Shown: positions 24,756-32,820 of the stretch, in pieces
Position numbering within the stretch: the first letter of the stretch is position 1
How the letters are laid out: every line of letters begins with the position of its first letter
NCBI GenBank assembly: GCA_002435305.1
Contig: DJMH01000024.1
Coordinates: 25,345-60,000, forward strand
DNA: 34,656 nucleotides
Direction of reading: 5' to 3'
Origin: Dehalococcoidia bacterium UBA6495
GTDB taxonomy: Bacteria; Chloroflexota; Dehalococcoidia; Lucifugimonadales; UBA826
Program-made: the position numbers and the translations under genes
Notes under the pieces: model-generated
Database searches by the model: none
What the model saw: only the letters and a program-made list of their open reading frames with translations
What the model was told of the DNA's origin: nothing

Positions 24756-25754
24756 TTGACAACAAACGACACTAATACCAGAAAATCTATTAGACAAAAA
24801 CATATCTTGGATTTAGATGGATTAAATCAATCTGATATACAGCTTATTTTCGAAAACACAGATTCCATGATGGAAGTGCTGAACAGAGGCATTAGAAAAG
24901 TCCCTGCTCTCAGAGGGAAAACAATCATTACACTTTTCTACGAATCCAGCACTCGTACCAGAGTATCTTTTGAGCAAGCCGGAAAGATACTGAGTGCAGA
25001 TGTCATAAATGTGTCTAGTGACAGTAGTAGTAGTAAAAAAGGGGAGTCCCTATACAACACCGCACTAACACTCCAAGCTATGAAGGCAGATGCAATTGTC
25101 ATAAGACACCAACATTCCGGTGCCGGATATTTTCTAGCACAGCAAATGAATTCAACAAGCATCATCAACGCTGGAGATGGAATGCATGCACATCCCACAC
25201 AAAGCTTACTAGACTTGTACACCATCAAAAAGCATCTCGGCACTATCTCTTCTAAAAAGGTCGTCATAGTTGGTGATTTGCTCTATAGCCGAGTCGCCCG
25301 ATCAAACTTATGGGGTTTGACCACTATGGGAGCAAATATTGTCCTATGTGGGCCAAACACCTTACTACCTCAAGATTTCCTAGACAGTCGCCTCCGCGAG
25401 GCTAACCACCCATTCAGAAGGATACAAATCGAGGAAAATATAGATAATGCCCTAGAAGGTGCTGATGTAGTAATGACATTGAGATTACAGTCTGAAAGAC
25501 AAAAGGCAGGCCATTTGCCTTCATTGAGAGAATATTCCAGAAGATTTGGAATAACCTCAAAACGTCTAAAGATAGCTAACCCTAATGCGATCATAATGCA
25601 TCCAGGGCCCATGAACGAAGGGGTCGAAATAGAATCAGATGTCGCACATGGACCCCAATCAGTGATTGAAAGTCAGGTTACAACAGGAGTGGCAATCCGC
25701 ATGGCAATCCTCTACGACCTGATAACTGGGAATCATTCTGAGAAGGAGTTATAA
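24756..25754 (+). CDS. pyrB: Aspartate carbamoyltransferase catalytic subunit
   Basis: This enzyme joins carbamoyl phosphate and aspartate to form N-carbamoylaspartate. From TTG 24756 it has 332 residues. The carbamoyl phosphate site STRTR lies at 65-69, and HPTQSLLDLYT begins at 146. The aspartate-side loop is HPGPMNEG, with Glu where Arg (MNRG) is common, a point to compare with relatives. I chose TTG 24756 over GTG 24744 because AGGTGAGG (24742-24749) is then placed 6 nt upstream. It begins 12 nt after pyrR. No regulatory pyrI is present, and pyrC follows directly, as in Gram-positive-like pyr operons. Confidence 0.96.
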   Translation: MTTNDTNTRKSIRQKHILDLDGLNQSDIQLIFENTDSMMEVLNRGIRKVPALRGKTIITLFYESSTRTRVSFEQAGKILSADVINVSSDSSSSKKGESLYNTALTLQAMKADAIVIRHQHSGAGYFLAQQMNSTSIINAGDGMHAHPTQSLLDLYTIKKHLGTISSKKVVIVGDLLYSRVARSNLWGLTTMGANIVLCGPNTLLPQDFLDSRLREANHPFRRIQIEENIDNALEGADVVMTLRLQSERQKAGHLPSLREYSRRFGITSKRLKIANPNAIIMHPGPMNEGVEIESDVAHGPQSVIESQVTTGVAIRMAILYDLITGNHSEKEL

Positions 25755-25755
25755 C

Positions 25756-27069
25756 TTGACAGCAAATGTCTTGATAAAGGGCGGGAGAATTATTGACCCC
25801 TCGCAGTCAGTTGATGAAATTTCCGACTTATTGGTGACAAATGGAGTAATAACAGAAATAAAAACTTCCTTGGATAGACCGAGAAACTCTGAGGTTTTTG
25901 ACGCTGAGGGAAAAATAGTATGCCCGGGGTTTATAGACCTACATTGTCATCTCAGAGAACCTGGAGAAGAATACAAAGAAACAATTGAAACAGGCACCGC
26001 AGCGGCAGCGGCCGGTGGATTCACCACCGTATGTGCTATGCCCAATACTGTTCCAGCAATGGACAATCAATCCGTAGTTGAATATGTACTTAAGAAAGCA
26101 AAAGAAACTGCTCAAATAAGAGTGCTTCCCATTGGTTGTGTAACTGTAGGCCGTAAAGGTAAACAACTCAGTGAAATGTCGGAATTAGCTGAGCTTGGAG
26201 TCATAGGCTTTAGCGATGATGGTGACCCAATAGAGGACTCCAACATAATGAGGCAGGCCCTCAGCTATAGTGCCGGTTTAAAACTACCAATCATCAACCA
26301 TTGTGAGGTCCCCACTCTAGCTCATGGGGCTTCCATGAACGAAGGTTGGGTGTCCAATAGATTAGGGTTAAAAGGAATGCCAAACTCAGCAGAGGAGATT
26401 ATGGTGGCTAGGGACCTCTCTTTGGCAGAATTAACCGGTGGCCATATTCACATAGCCCACGTTAGTACGATGGGAACACTCAACCTGATTAAAGCTGCAA
26501 AAGCCAGAGGAATTAGAGGGACCTGTGAAGTCACTCCTCATCACTTGACACTCTCAGAAACACTTGTAATGGGGCCAACTGAAGATTCCTTTGTTCCTTT
26601 ATCACGTGACGCCTATAACACCAATGCAAAAGTGAACCCGCCACTCAGAAACCAATCTGACGTTAGGTCAATGGTAGAAGGGCTTCAGAACGGCACGATA
26701 GACGTGATAGCCACCGACCATGCCCCGCATAACCAAGTGGACAAAACGACTACATTTCAGGATGCAGCATTTGGAATTAGTGTCCTAGAAACCGGGTTCG
26801 GGTCTCTCATGACATTAGTAGATAATGGTCATATAGACGTAAACACCCTCATAAAAAAACTTACCGCTGATCCAGCGAAACTTTTGGGTATGGACATTGG
26901 AAGTTTGAAAAAGGGTAATAGTGCAGATATCACGGTTTTTGACCCCTCCGAAACTTGGATTGTCAACCCGCAAACTTTTTTATCTAAAGGCAAAAACACG
27001 CCACTAGAGGGAACCTTACTTAAAGGGAAAATTAAAGCCACCTTTTTTAAAGGTAGAAAAATTTACTAA
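25756..27069 (+). CDS. pyrC: Dihydroorotase (class I)
   Basis: Dihydroorotase closes N-carbamoylaspartate to dihydroorotate. This 437-residue protein is of class I length. The metal ligands visible are H63 and H65 (DLHCHLREPG), H182 (NHCE), H235 (HIAHVS) and D321 (ATDHAPH). The GFSDDGDPI segment around residues 154-162 carries an aspartate typical of class I enzymes. The start is TTG with AAGGAG (25743-25748) seven nt upstream, one base after the pyrB stop. The features indicate an active enzyme rather than the inactive PyrC-prime partner. Confidence 0.96.
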   Translation: MTANVLIKGGRIIDPSQSVDEISDLLVTNGVITEIKTSLDRPRNSEVFDAEGKIVCPGFIDLHCHLREPGEEYKETIETGTAAAAAGGFTTVCAMPNTVPAMDNQSVVEYVLKKAKETAQIRVLPIGCVTVGRKGKQLSEMSELAELGVIGFSDDGDPIEDSNIMRQALSYSAGLKLPIINHCEVPTLAHGASMNEGWVSNRLGLKGMPNSAEEIMVARDLSLAELTGGHIHIAHVSTMGTLNLIKAAKARGIRGTCEVTPHHLTLSETLVMGPTEDSFVPLSRDAYNTNAKVNPPLRNQSDVRSMVEGLQNGTIDVIATDHAPHNQVDKTTTFQDAAFGISVLETGFGSLMTLVDNGHIDVNTLIKKLTADPAKLLGMDIGSLKKGNSADITVFDPSETWIVNPQTFLSKGKNTPLEGTLLKGKIKATFFKGRKIY

Positions 27070-27089
27070 TCAATACTGGTGATTGAACA

Positions 27090-28193
27090 TTGACAAAAAA
27101 AGCTTTTCTAGTACTTGAAGACGGATCTATTTACCCAGGTGAGTCATTTGGTTATGAAGGGGAAACTTTCGGTGAAATAGTATTTAACACCTCAATGACA
27201 GGGTATCAGGAAATACTAACAGACCCTTCATATGCCGGCCAGATAGTAGTTCCCACATATCCGCTTTTAGGTAACTACGGCATTACCAGCTCAGATATAG
27301 AATCGTCCCAAATTCAAGTCGCGGGATTTGTCGTAAGGCAATATTGTGAAGAGCCAAGTCATACCAAAATAACTGGAACCATAAATGAATATCTTGACTC
27401 CCAGGAAATCGTTGGAATATCCGAAATCGACACCCGGGCTGTTACACGCAAAATAAGGTCAAAAGGTGTAATGATGGGAGTCATTGCAGTCAATATTTCC
27501 CCCGAACAAGCCCTGCAACAGCTAAAGAACAAACCTTCATATGATGAGCAAAATTTTGTGCAAAAAGTGACAACTAATGAACGGTACCAGTGGATGGAAT
27601 CAGGACTAGGATACGATCATATCGCCGACAACCTGCGAATTCTTGTCTCAGATTATGGTCTTAAATACAACATTCTCCGGATTTTGAAAGGTAAAGGTTG
27701 CGATGTGGAAGTGTTCCCTTCATCAGCTACTTCTGACGACCTACTCACTCAAAACCCTGACGGCATATTGCTCTCTCCCGGACCTGGAGACCCAGAACTT
27801 CTAGATCATTTAGTAGCCACTACTGCGGATATTTTGGGTAAAGTACCTGTAATGGGAATTTGCCTCGGAAATCAGATACTCGCGAAATCTCTCGGTGCCA
27901 AAACTTACAAGCTTAAGTTCGGCCATAGAGGGGCCAATCATCCAGTCAAAGATACCGCTTCCGGAAGAATCTACATAACTGCTCAAAATCATGGGTATTC
28001 AATTGATCCCGAATCTTTGCCATCAGACGTCGACGTCACCCATATCAGCATGAATGACGGTACAGTAGAAGGTATACGCCATAGATCTCTTCCTGCACTT
28101 AGTATTCAATACCACTCCGAAGCCTCACCCGGTCCTAAGGACAATGAATACATATTTGACGATTTCCTAGAGATAGTTAAAGAGACCAAATAG
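27090..28193 (+). CDS. carA: Carbamoyl phosphate synthase small (glutaminase) subunit
   Basis: CarA hydrolyses glutamine and passes ammonia to CarB. The protein has 367 residues. The N-terminal half is the CPSase small-chain domain (LEDGSIYPGESFG and FNTSMTGYQEILTDPSY). The C-terminal half is a class I glutamine amidotransferase with C258 in MGICLGNQ, and H342 and E344 in YHSEASPGP. The triad is complete. The start is TTG at 27090 with only a weak upstream match. In this operon a glycerophosphodiesterase gene separates it from carB, an unusual insertion. Confidence 0.96.
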   Translation: MTKKAFLVLEDGSIYPGESFGYEGETFGEIVFNTSMTGYQEILTDPSYAGQIVVPTYPLLGNYGITSSDIESSQIQVAGFVVRQYCEEPSHTKITGTINEYLDSQEIVGISEIDTRAVTRKIRSKGVMMGVIAVNISPEQALQQLKNKPSYDEQNFVQKVTTNERYQWMESGLGYDHIADNLRILVSDYGLKYNILRILKGKGCDVEVFPSSATSDDLLTQNPDGILLSPGPGDPELLDHLVATTADILGKVPVMGICLGNQILAKSLGAKTYKLKFGHRGANHPVKDTASGRIYITAQNHGYSIDPESLPSDVDVTHISMNDGTVEGIRHRSLPALSIQYHSEASPGPKDNEYIFDDFLEIVKETK

Positions 28194-28195
28194 TT

Positions 28196-28948
28196 ATGCA
28201 ACGAAAAATTACTAATATAGCCCATCGAGGAGCCTCCTCCTATGCTCCCGAAAATACGCGTGCAGCATTCGATATGGCGATCAATATGGGAGTTAAACAT
28301 ATAGAACTTGACGTCCATTCTTCAAAAGACGATCGGCTGGTTGTAATCCATGACGACACGCTCAATCGAACAACAAATGGAAATGGGAAAGTCAACGATC
28401 ACACGTTAAAAGAACTAAAGGCACTAGATGCCGGTTCCTGGTTTGATCATAAATATTCTGGGGAAAAAGTATGCACCTTGGAAGAAATCCTCGTTGAATA
28501 CAAGTCCGCAGCCTACTTACATGTGGAGATTAAAGGAAATACACCCAATCTAGCACAAAAAACCTGTGAGATGATCCGGGATTTCAATGCAATTGAGAAA
28601 ACAATAATAACCTCATTTTGGAAGCCATGGCTGATCGAAACCAGAAAGTATGCACCAGAAATAAAAACTGGATGGCTGGTTCCCCTGGGACCTGGTAGTG
28701 AATGGAATGATTCCATAATATCGGATTCATTAAACCATGGATTCAATCAGATATGTCCGAGAGCCGATTTAGTGACCCCATCTCTTGTTACTAATTTACA
28801 CGACAACGGATTCGAGGTTAGATGCCATGGAGTTTTTACTGAGGCACTCATGGAAAATGTAGTTGAATGTGGCGCCGATGGTATGACTATCAACTTCCCG
28901 GACAAGTTAATTTCTTATTTGGAGAAGAGGGGACTGGCAATTGACTGA
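28196..28948 (+). CDS. Glycerophosphodiester phosphodiesterase
   Basis: This 250-residue GDPD-family enzyme hydrolyses glycerophosphodiesters to glycerol 3-phosphate and an alcohol. The family residues are present: HRG at 10-12, EN at 19-20, E37 and D39 in ELDVH, and H52-D53. No signal peptide is seen, so it should be cytoplasmic, like UgpQ. It begins 2 nt after the carA stop and overlaps the carB start by 8 nt, so it is embedded in the pyrimidine operon and probably co-translated. I see no pathway reason for the link with pyrimidine synthesis; phosphate or phospholipid recycling is the expected role. Confidence 0.93.
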   Translation: MQRKITNIAHRGASSYAPENTRAAFDMAINMGVKHIELDVHSSKDDRLVVIHDDTLNRTTNGNGKVNDHTLKELKALDAGSWFDHKYSGEKVCTLEEILVEYKSAAYLHVEIKGNTPNLAQKTCEMIRDFNAIEKTIITSFWKPWLIETRKYAPEIKTGWLVPLGPGSEWNDSIISDSLNHGFNQICPRADLVTPSLVTNLHDNGFEVRCHGVFTEALMENVVECGADGMTINFPDKLISYLEKRGLAID

Positions 28949-31900
28949 AAAACCAAAAAAGATTCTTGTAATCGGATCAGGGCCAATTGTGATTGGCCAA
29001 GCAGCTGAATTTGATTATGCCGGAACACAGGCGTGCAAGTCGTTAAGAGAAGAAGGAGTTGAAACCATCTTAGTGAATTCAAATCCTGCAACAATTATGA
29101 CTGACGAAGATGTAGCAGATTTTGTATACATAGAGCCTTTAACCGTTCAGGTCATATCAAGGATTATAGAAAGAGAACAGCCGGATGCCCTATTACCTAC
29201 CTTAGGTGGTCAAACAGGCCTAAACCTGGCAGTTGAACTCGTCGAAGCCGGTGTTCTTGAGCAGTATGGTGTCAAATTATTAGGAAGCAGTGTAGATTCT
29301 ATAAAAAAAGCAGAAGATCGGCAGTTGTTCCGAGAATTGCTCACTGATATTGGAGAACCAACTCCTCCCAGCTTTGTAGTAAACAGTTACGAAGAGGCAA
29401 CAGAGGCAAAAAATACGATAGGCCTACCGGTCGTCATCAGGCCAGCCTACACTTTGGGAGGAACTGGCGGAGGTATAGCTGCGGATGATGATAGTTTCAA
29501 CGCGATAATTAAATCAGGATTGAGTGCAAGCCCTATCCACCAAGTGCTGGTTGAAAAATCCATTGTTGGATGGAAGGAGCTTGAGTATGAGGTAATGAGA
29601 GATGGTTCTGATAATTGTATAACCGTATGTAACATGGAAAATATAGATCCAATGGGGGTTCATACGGGTGACAGCATTGTAGTAGCCCCAAGCCAGACTC
29701 TTTCTGACAATGAATATCAGATGTTAAGAACAGCAAGCCTAAAAATCATAAGGAAACTGGGTATTGAAGGTGGTTGCAACGTACAATTTGCTTTGGTACC
29801 AGGAAATGTAGTCGCTGAGACGTTGCCTGACATCGAAAAAACCGGACCTTCCTATTATGTAATTGAAGTAAACCCACGAGTCAGTAGAAGTTCAGCTCTA
29901 GCTAGCAAGGCCACTGGATACCCCATAGCAAGAGTTGCGGCAAAAATTGCTATAGGCATGAGCCTTGATGAGATTCAGAACGCAGTGACTCAAAAAACTG
30001 TAGCCGCCTTTGAGCCTGCATTAGACTATTGTGTAGTAAAAATACCAAGATGGCCTTTCGATAAATTCCCTTCTGGGGAAAGAACCCTCGGAACACAAAT
30101 GAAGGCGACTGGAGAGGTGATGGCCATCGATAGGACCTTCGAAGCTGCTTTTCAAAAGGCAGTGCGATCACTTGAGATAACAAACAGATCAATAGTCTGG
30201 GAAGACCCTTTATGGTTTTCCGATGAAGAATCGATATTGAATAAATTACCCATCTATCCAAATGACCAAAGATTATGGGCTCTACTAGCAGGCCTTAGAA
30301 GAAACGTAAGTGCTGACGAGCTTTCCAGACGCACAGGAATAGACCCTTGGTTTACACGATCCTTTTCCAGGATTATTGCCATGGAAAAAACCATAGAATC
30401 CAATGATCTTTCCTACGATTTATTGCGTAAAGCAAAAAGATTAGGATTCACTGATCAACGAATTGGAGAGTTATTGAATCAATCCGCCAAAGATATTCGA
30501 AAATTACGCAAAAACCTCAATATTAAGCCAGTATACAAAATGGTAGACACATGTGCTGCCGAGTTCGAAGCCCAAACTCCCTATTTTTACAGCACATATG
30601 AAACCGAAAATGAAGCGGAACCACTTCATGGCAAAAAGGCTTTGGTACTTGGCAGCGGACCTATAAGAATCGGACAAGGAATTGAGTTTGACTATTGTTC
30701 TGTGCATGCAGCGTGGGCCCTTCAAGAAGAAGGGGTAAAAAGTATACTAGTGAACTCCAATCCAGAAACAGTGTCGACGGATTTTGATACCAGCGATAGA
30801 TTGTATTTTGAACCTCTCGATGAGGAATCGATATTTGACATAATCGACAATGAAAGATTAGCGACCGGTCCAGAACAAGGTGATAACACACCCTCCATTG
30901 TTCAGTTTGGGGGACAAACAGCAATAAATCTCTCTCAAAATCTGGATAAAGAATCTATGCCTATATTAGGCTCTACTGCGCACACTATCGATGTTGCTTC
31001 TGACCGGCATCTATTTGAAGAATTCTTACGTGGAATAAATATACCCAACCCACCTGGGGGATCAGCATCTAACATTGAAGAAGCCCTTCAAGTAGCAAAC
31101 GAAATAAAATATCCGGTCCTGGTTCGACCTAGCTATGTTTTGGGGGGCAGAGCAATGGAAATTGTTCAAACCCCCGAGGAATTGCAACGCTATATGAAGG
31201 ATGCTTTGGAGGCTGGCGAAGGAAGAAAAGTTTCGATTGACAAATATTTCGTCGGCAAGGAAGTGGAGGTAGATGCCGTATGCGACGGAGATTCAGTCTT
31301 GATTCCTGGGATAATGGAACATGTAGAAAGAGCTGGAGTCCACAGTGGGGACTCAATGGCAATTTATCCTGGCCTGACGCTAACGAAGCAGGAGATAGCC
31401 ACAATTACTGACTACACCACTCGAATCGGTAAATCTTTAAATATTAAGGGGCTCATGAACATTCAGTACGTTATTGTCGGCGGCAACACTTACAGAAGCC
31501 CAGGATCCATAACGGAAGATACTGCTGAATACGAAAAAACTGAAATATTTGTTATTGAAGTCAATCCTCGGTCAAGCAGGACCATACCATTCATATCCAA
31601 AGTGACTGGAGTTCCCATGGTAAATCTAGCCGTAAAGACGATGTTAGGCAAGCAGCTAACAGATATGGGATATGGGACAGGTCTATTTTCAGCTAATGGC
31701 ATAGTTGGGGTAAAAGCCCCAGTATTCTCAATGTCTAAATTAACGGGCGTAGATACATACCTAGGGCCCGAAATGAAATCGACGGGGGAAGTAATGGGAA
31801 TAGATCATGACTTTGAATCGGCAATAAGCAAGGCTTTGATTTCTGCCAATTTAAGACTCCCTGAAAAAGGCTCTATACTTCTAAGTATCTCTGATGAGGA

Positions 31901-32294
31901 CAAAAAACAATCAGGCCGGCTAATTCAGAATCTAGTTGACGCAGGGTATGATTTATTCGCCACGGAAGGTACGGCCTCTCTTATCAGCGAATTGGGGAAA
32001 AAGGTGGTTGCAATACCAAAACGACTCAATGAAGGACATCCAAATGTGGTAGATGTAATCGTTAACGGCACAGTAAATGCCGTCGTTAATACAATTACCG
32101 GTAATGGAAGTGCTGTACAAGACGGCTTCCATATCAGAAGGGCGGCAGTGGAGAAAAGAATACCTTGTTTCACTTCGATTGACACTGCAACAGCTGCCGC
32201 CGAAAGCCTAACTTCAGAAGGTCCAAATTATAACGTCAAATCAATGCTGGAATATATTCGGGCACCCCAAGGAGAATCCCACAATGCCAAGTGA
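28941..32294 (+). CDS. carB: Carbamoyl phosphate synthase large subunit
   Basis: CarB makes carbamoyl phosphate from bicarbonate, ammonia and two ATP. The 1117-residue protein is slightly longer than the usual 1060-1080. Two ATP-grasp halves are visible, each opening with a GSGPI-x-IGQ motif (near residue 12 and near residue 572), and the second half contains RPSYVLGGRAM. The last 150 residues or so form an MGS-like allosteric domain (FATEGTASLISE). The central oligomerisation domain has LRKAKRLGFTD. The start is TTG overlapping the glycerophosphodiesterase stop. Its end overlaps the start of the OsmC-family gene by 11 nt. Confidence 0.97.
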   Translation: MTEKPKKILVIGSGPIVIGQAAEFDYAGTQACKSLREEGVETILVNSNPATIMTDEDVADFVYIEPLTVQVISRIIEREQPDALLPTLGGQTGLNLAVELVEAGVLEQYGVKLLGSSVDSIKKAEDRQLFRELLTDIGEPTPPSFVVNSYEEATEAKNTIGLPVVIRPAYTLGGTGGGIAADDDSFNAIIKSGLSASPIHQVLVEKSIVGWKELEYEVMRDGSDNCITVCNMENIDPMGVHTGDSIVVAPSQTLSDNEYQMLRTASLKIIRKLGIEGGCNVQFALVPGNVVAETLPDIEKTGPSYYVIEVNPRVSRSSALASKATGYPIARVAAKIAIGMSLDEIQNAVTQKTVAAFEPALDYCVVKIPRWPFDKFPSGERTLGTQMKATGEVMAIDRTFEAAFQKAVRSLEITNRSIVWEDPLWFSDEESILNKLPIYPNDQRLWALLAGLRRNVSADELSRRTGIDPWFTRSFSRIIAMEKTIESNDLSYDLLRKAKRLGFTDQRIGELLNQSAKDIRKLRKNLNIKPVYKMVDTCAAEFEAQTPYFYSTYETENEAEPLHGKKALVLGSGPIRIGQGIEFDYCSVHAAWALQEEGVKSILVNSNPETVSTDFDTSDRLYFEPLDEESIFDIIDNERLATGPEQGDNTPSIVQFGGQTAINLSQNLDKESMPILGSTAHTIDVASDRHLFEEFLRGINIPNPPGGSASNIEEALQVANEIKYPVLVRPSYVLGGRAMEIVQTPEELQRYMKDALEAGEGRKVSIDKYFVGKEVEVDAVCDGDSVLIPGIMEHVERAGVHSGDSMAIYPGLTLTKQEIATITDYTTRIGKSLNIKGLMNIQYVIVGGNTYRSPGSITEDTAEYEKTEIFVIEVNPRSSRTIPFISKVTGVPMVNLAVKTMLGKQLTDMGYGTGLFSANGIVGVKAPVFSMSKLTGVDTYLGPEMKSTGEVMGIDHDFESAISKALISANLRLPEKGSILLSISDEDKKQSGRLIQNLVDAGYDLFATEGTASLISELGKKVVAIPKRLNEGHPNVVDVIVNGTVNAVVNTITGNGSAVQDGFHIRRAAVEKRIPCFTSIDTATAAAESLTSEGPNYNVKSMLEYIRAPQGESHNAK

Positions 32295-32793
32295 CATACC
32301 ACAATCTACAGTCGGGTCCGAACTACCCAAAGATGTTTTTAAATCGACAGTGTCTGTCGAATGCGAACATCTTGAAAAAATGCTTCATATAGGTACAAGA
32401 GATAAATTTACCTTTTATTCTGATGAACCGCCCCGATTGGGAGGGGATGACAACTACCCTTCTCCACTCACATACATAGTCGGGGGGATAGGGTTTTGAC
32501 TATTAACTAATTTGAAGCGGTACGCTTCGATGAAAGAGGTAGAAATACACTCAGCGAAGGTCCATGTTGAAATGGATTATTATTTAAAAGGTTCGATAGC
32601 TGACAACACAGTGGAAAACGGAGTAACTGAAGTTAGAAGCTTTTTCGATGTTGAATCCGACCAACAGGCGGAAGATTTAATTGAAGTCATCCAACTCGCA
32701 AAGAAAGGTTGCTTCGCTGAAAGTCTAGTGAAAACCGCAGTACCGCTAAAAAGTGTATGCACTCTAAACGGAACAGAGGTAGATACAAACTAA
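32284..32793 (+). CDS. OsmC-family protein with a predicted selenocysteine (in-frame TGA at 32497-32499)
   Basis: OsmC/Ohr-type proteins use two reactive cysteines to reduce organic peroxides or other thiol-reactive compounds. Here ATG 32284 (AAGGAG about 9 nt upstream) opens a frame that meets TGA at codon 72. The same frame continues without shift to TAA at 32791-32793, giving 169 residues if the TGA is decoded. Before it are DEPPRLGGDD and YIVGGIGF, after it LLTNLKRYA, so codon 72 falls where the family has its first catalytic cysteine (GSC-like position). The second cysteine is C143 in AKKGCFAESL. A SECIS-like hairpin follows at 32512-32530. TGA serves as an ordinary stop in neighbours (11915-11917, 20262-20264, 28946-28948), and tryptophan is coded by TGG, so a changed genetic code is not the reason. 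Selenocysteine-containing OsmC-like proteins have been reported from marine metagenomes. The gene overlaps carB by 11 nt. A pseudogene remains the alternative. Confidence 0.83.
32512..32530 (+). promoter_or_regulatory. Bacterial SECIS-like hairpin within the OsmC-family coding region
   Basis: TTGAAGCG (32512-32519) pairs with CGCTTCGA (32523-32530): six perfect Watson-Crick pairs, one T-G wobble and a closing T-A pair. The loop is GTA, so a G is in the first loop position, as bacterial SECIS elements require. The stem starts 12 nt after the TGA and the loop begins 20 nt after it, inside the spacing known for such elements. SelB bound to this hairpin would bring selenocysteinyl-tRNA to the UGA. 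Confidence 0.78.
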
Positions 32794-32820
32794 AGTAAAT
32801 TACCAGCCGACAAATTAAAT

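Noticed and set aside
25756..25761. TTGACA as a -35 promoter box inside the pyr operon (also at 24756 and 27090)
   Set aside because: These are TTG start codons followed by ACA, most with Shine-Dalgarno sequences nearby, and no matching -10 boxes were sought out or obvious downstream.
32284..32499. A separate 71-residue gene ending at TGA, with a second gene starting at TTG 32512
   Set aside because: Both pieces share one frame, each covers only half of an OsmC domain, and the second has no Shine-Dalgarno sequence. A single selenocysteine-containing gene explains both.
32497..32499. TGA read as tryptophan (changed genetic code)
   Set aside because: TGA ends several neighbouring genes (11917, 20264, 28948) and tryptophan is coded by TGG throughout; OsmC proteins have Cys at this place.
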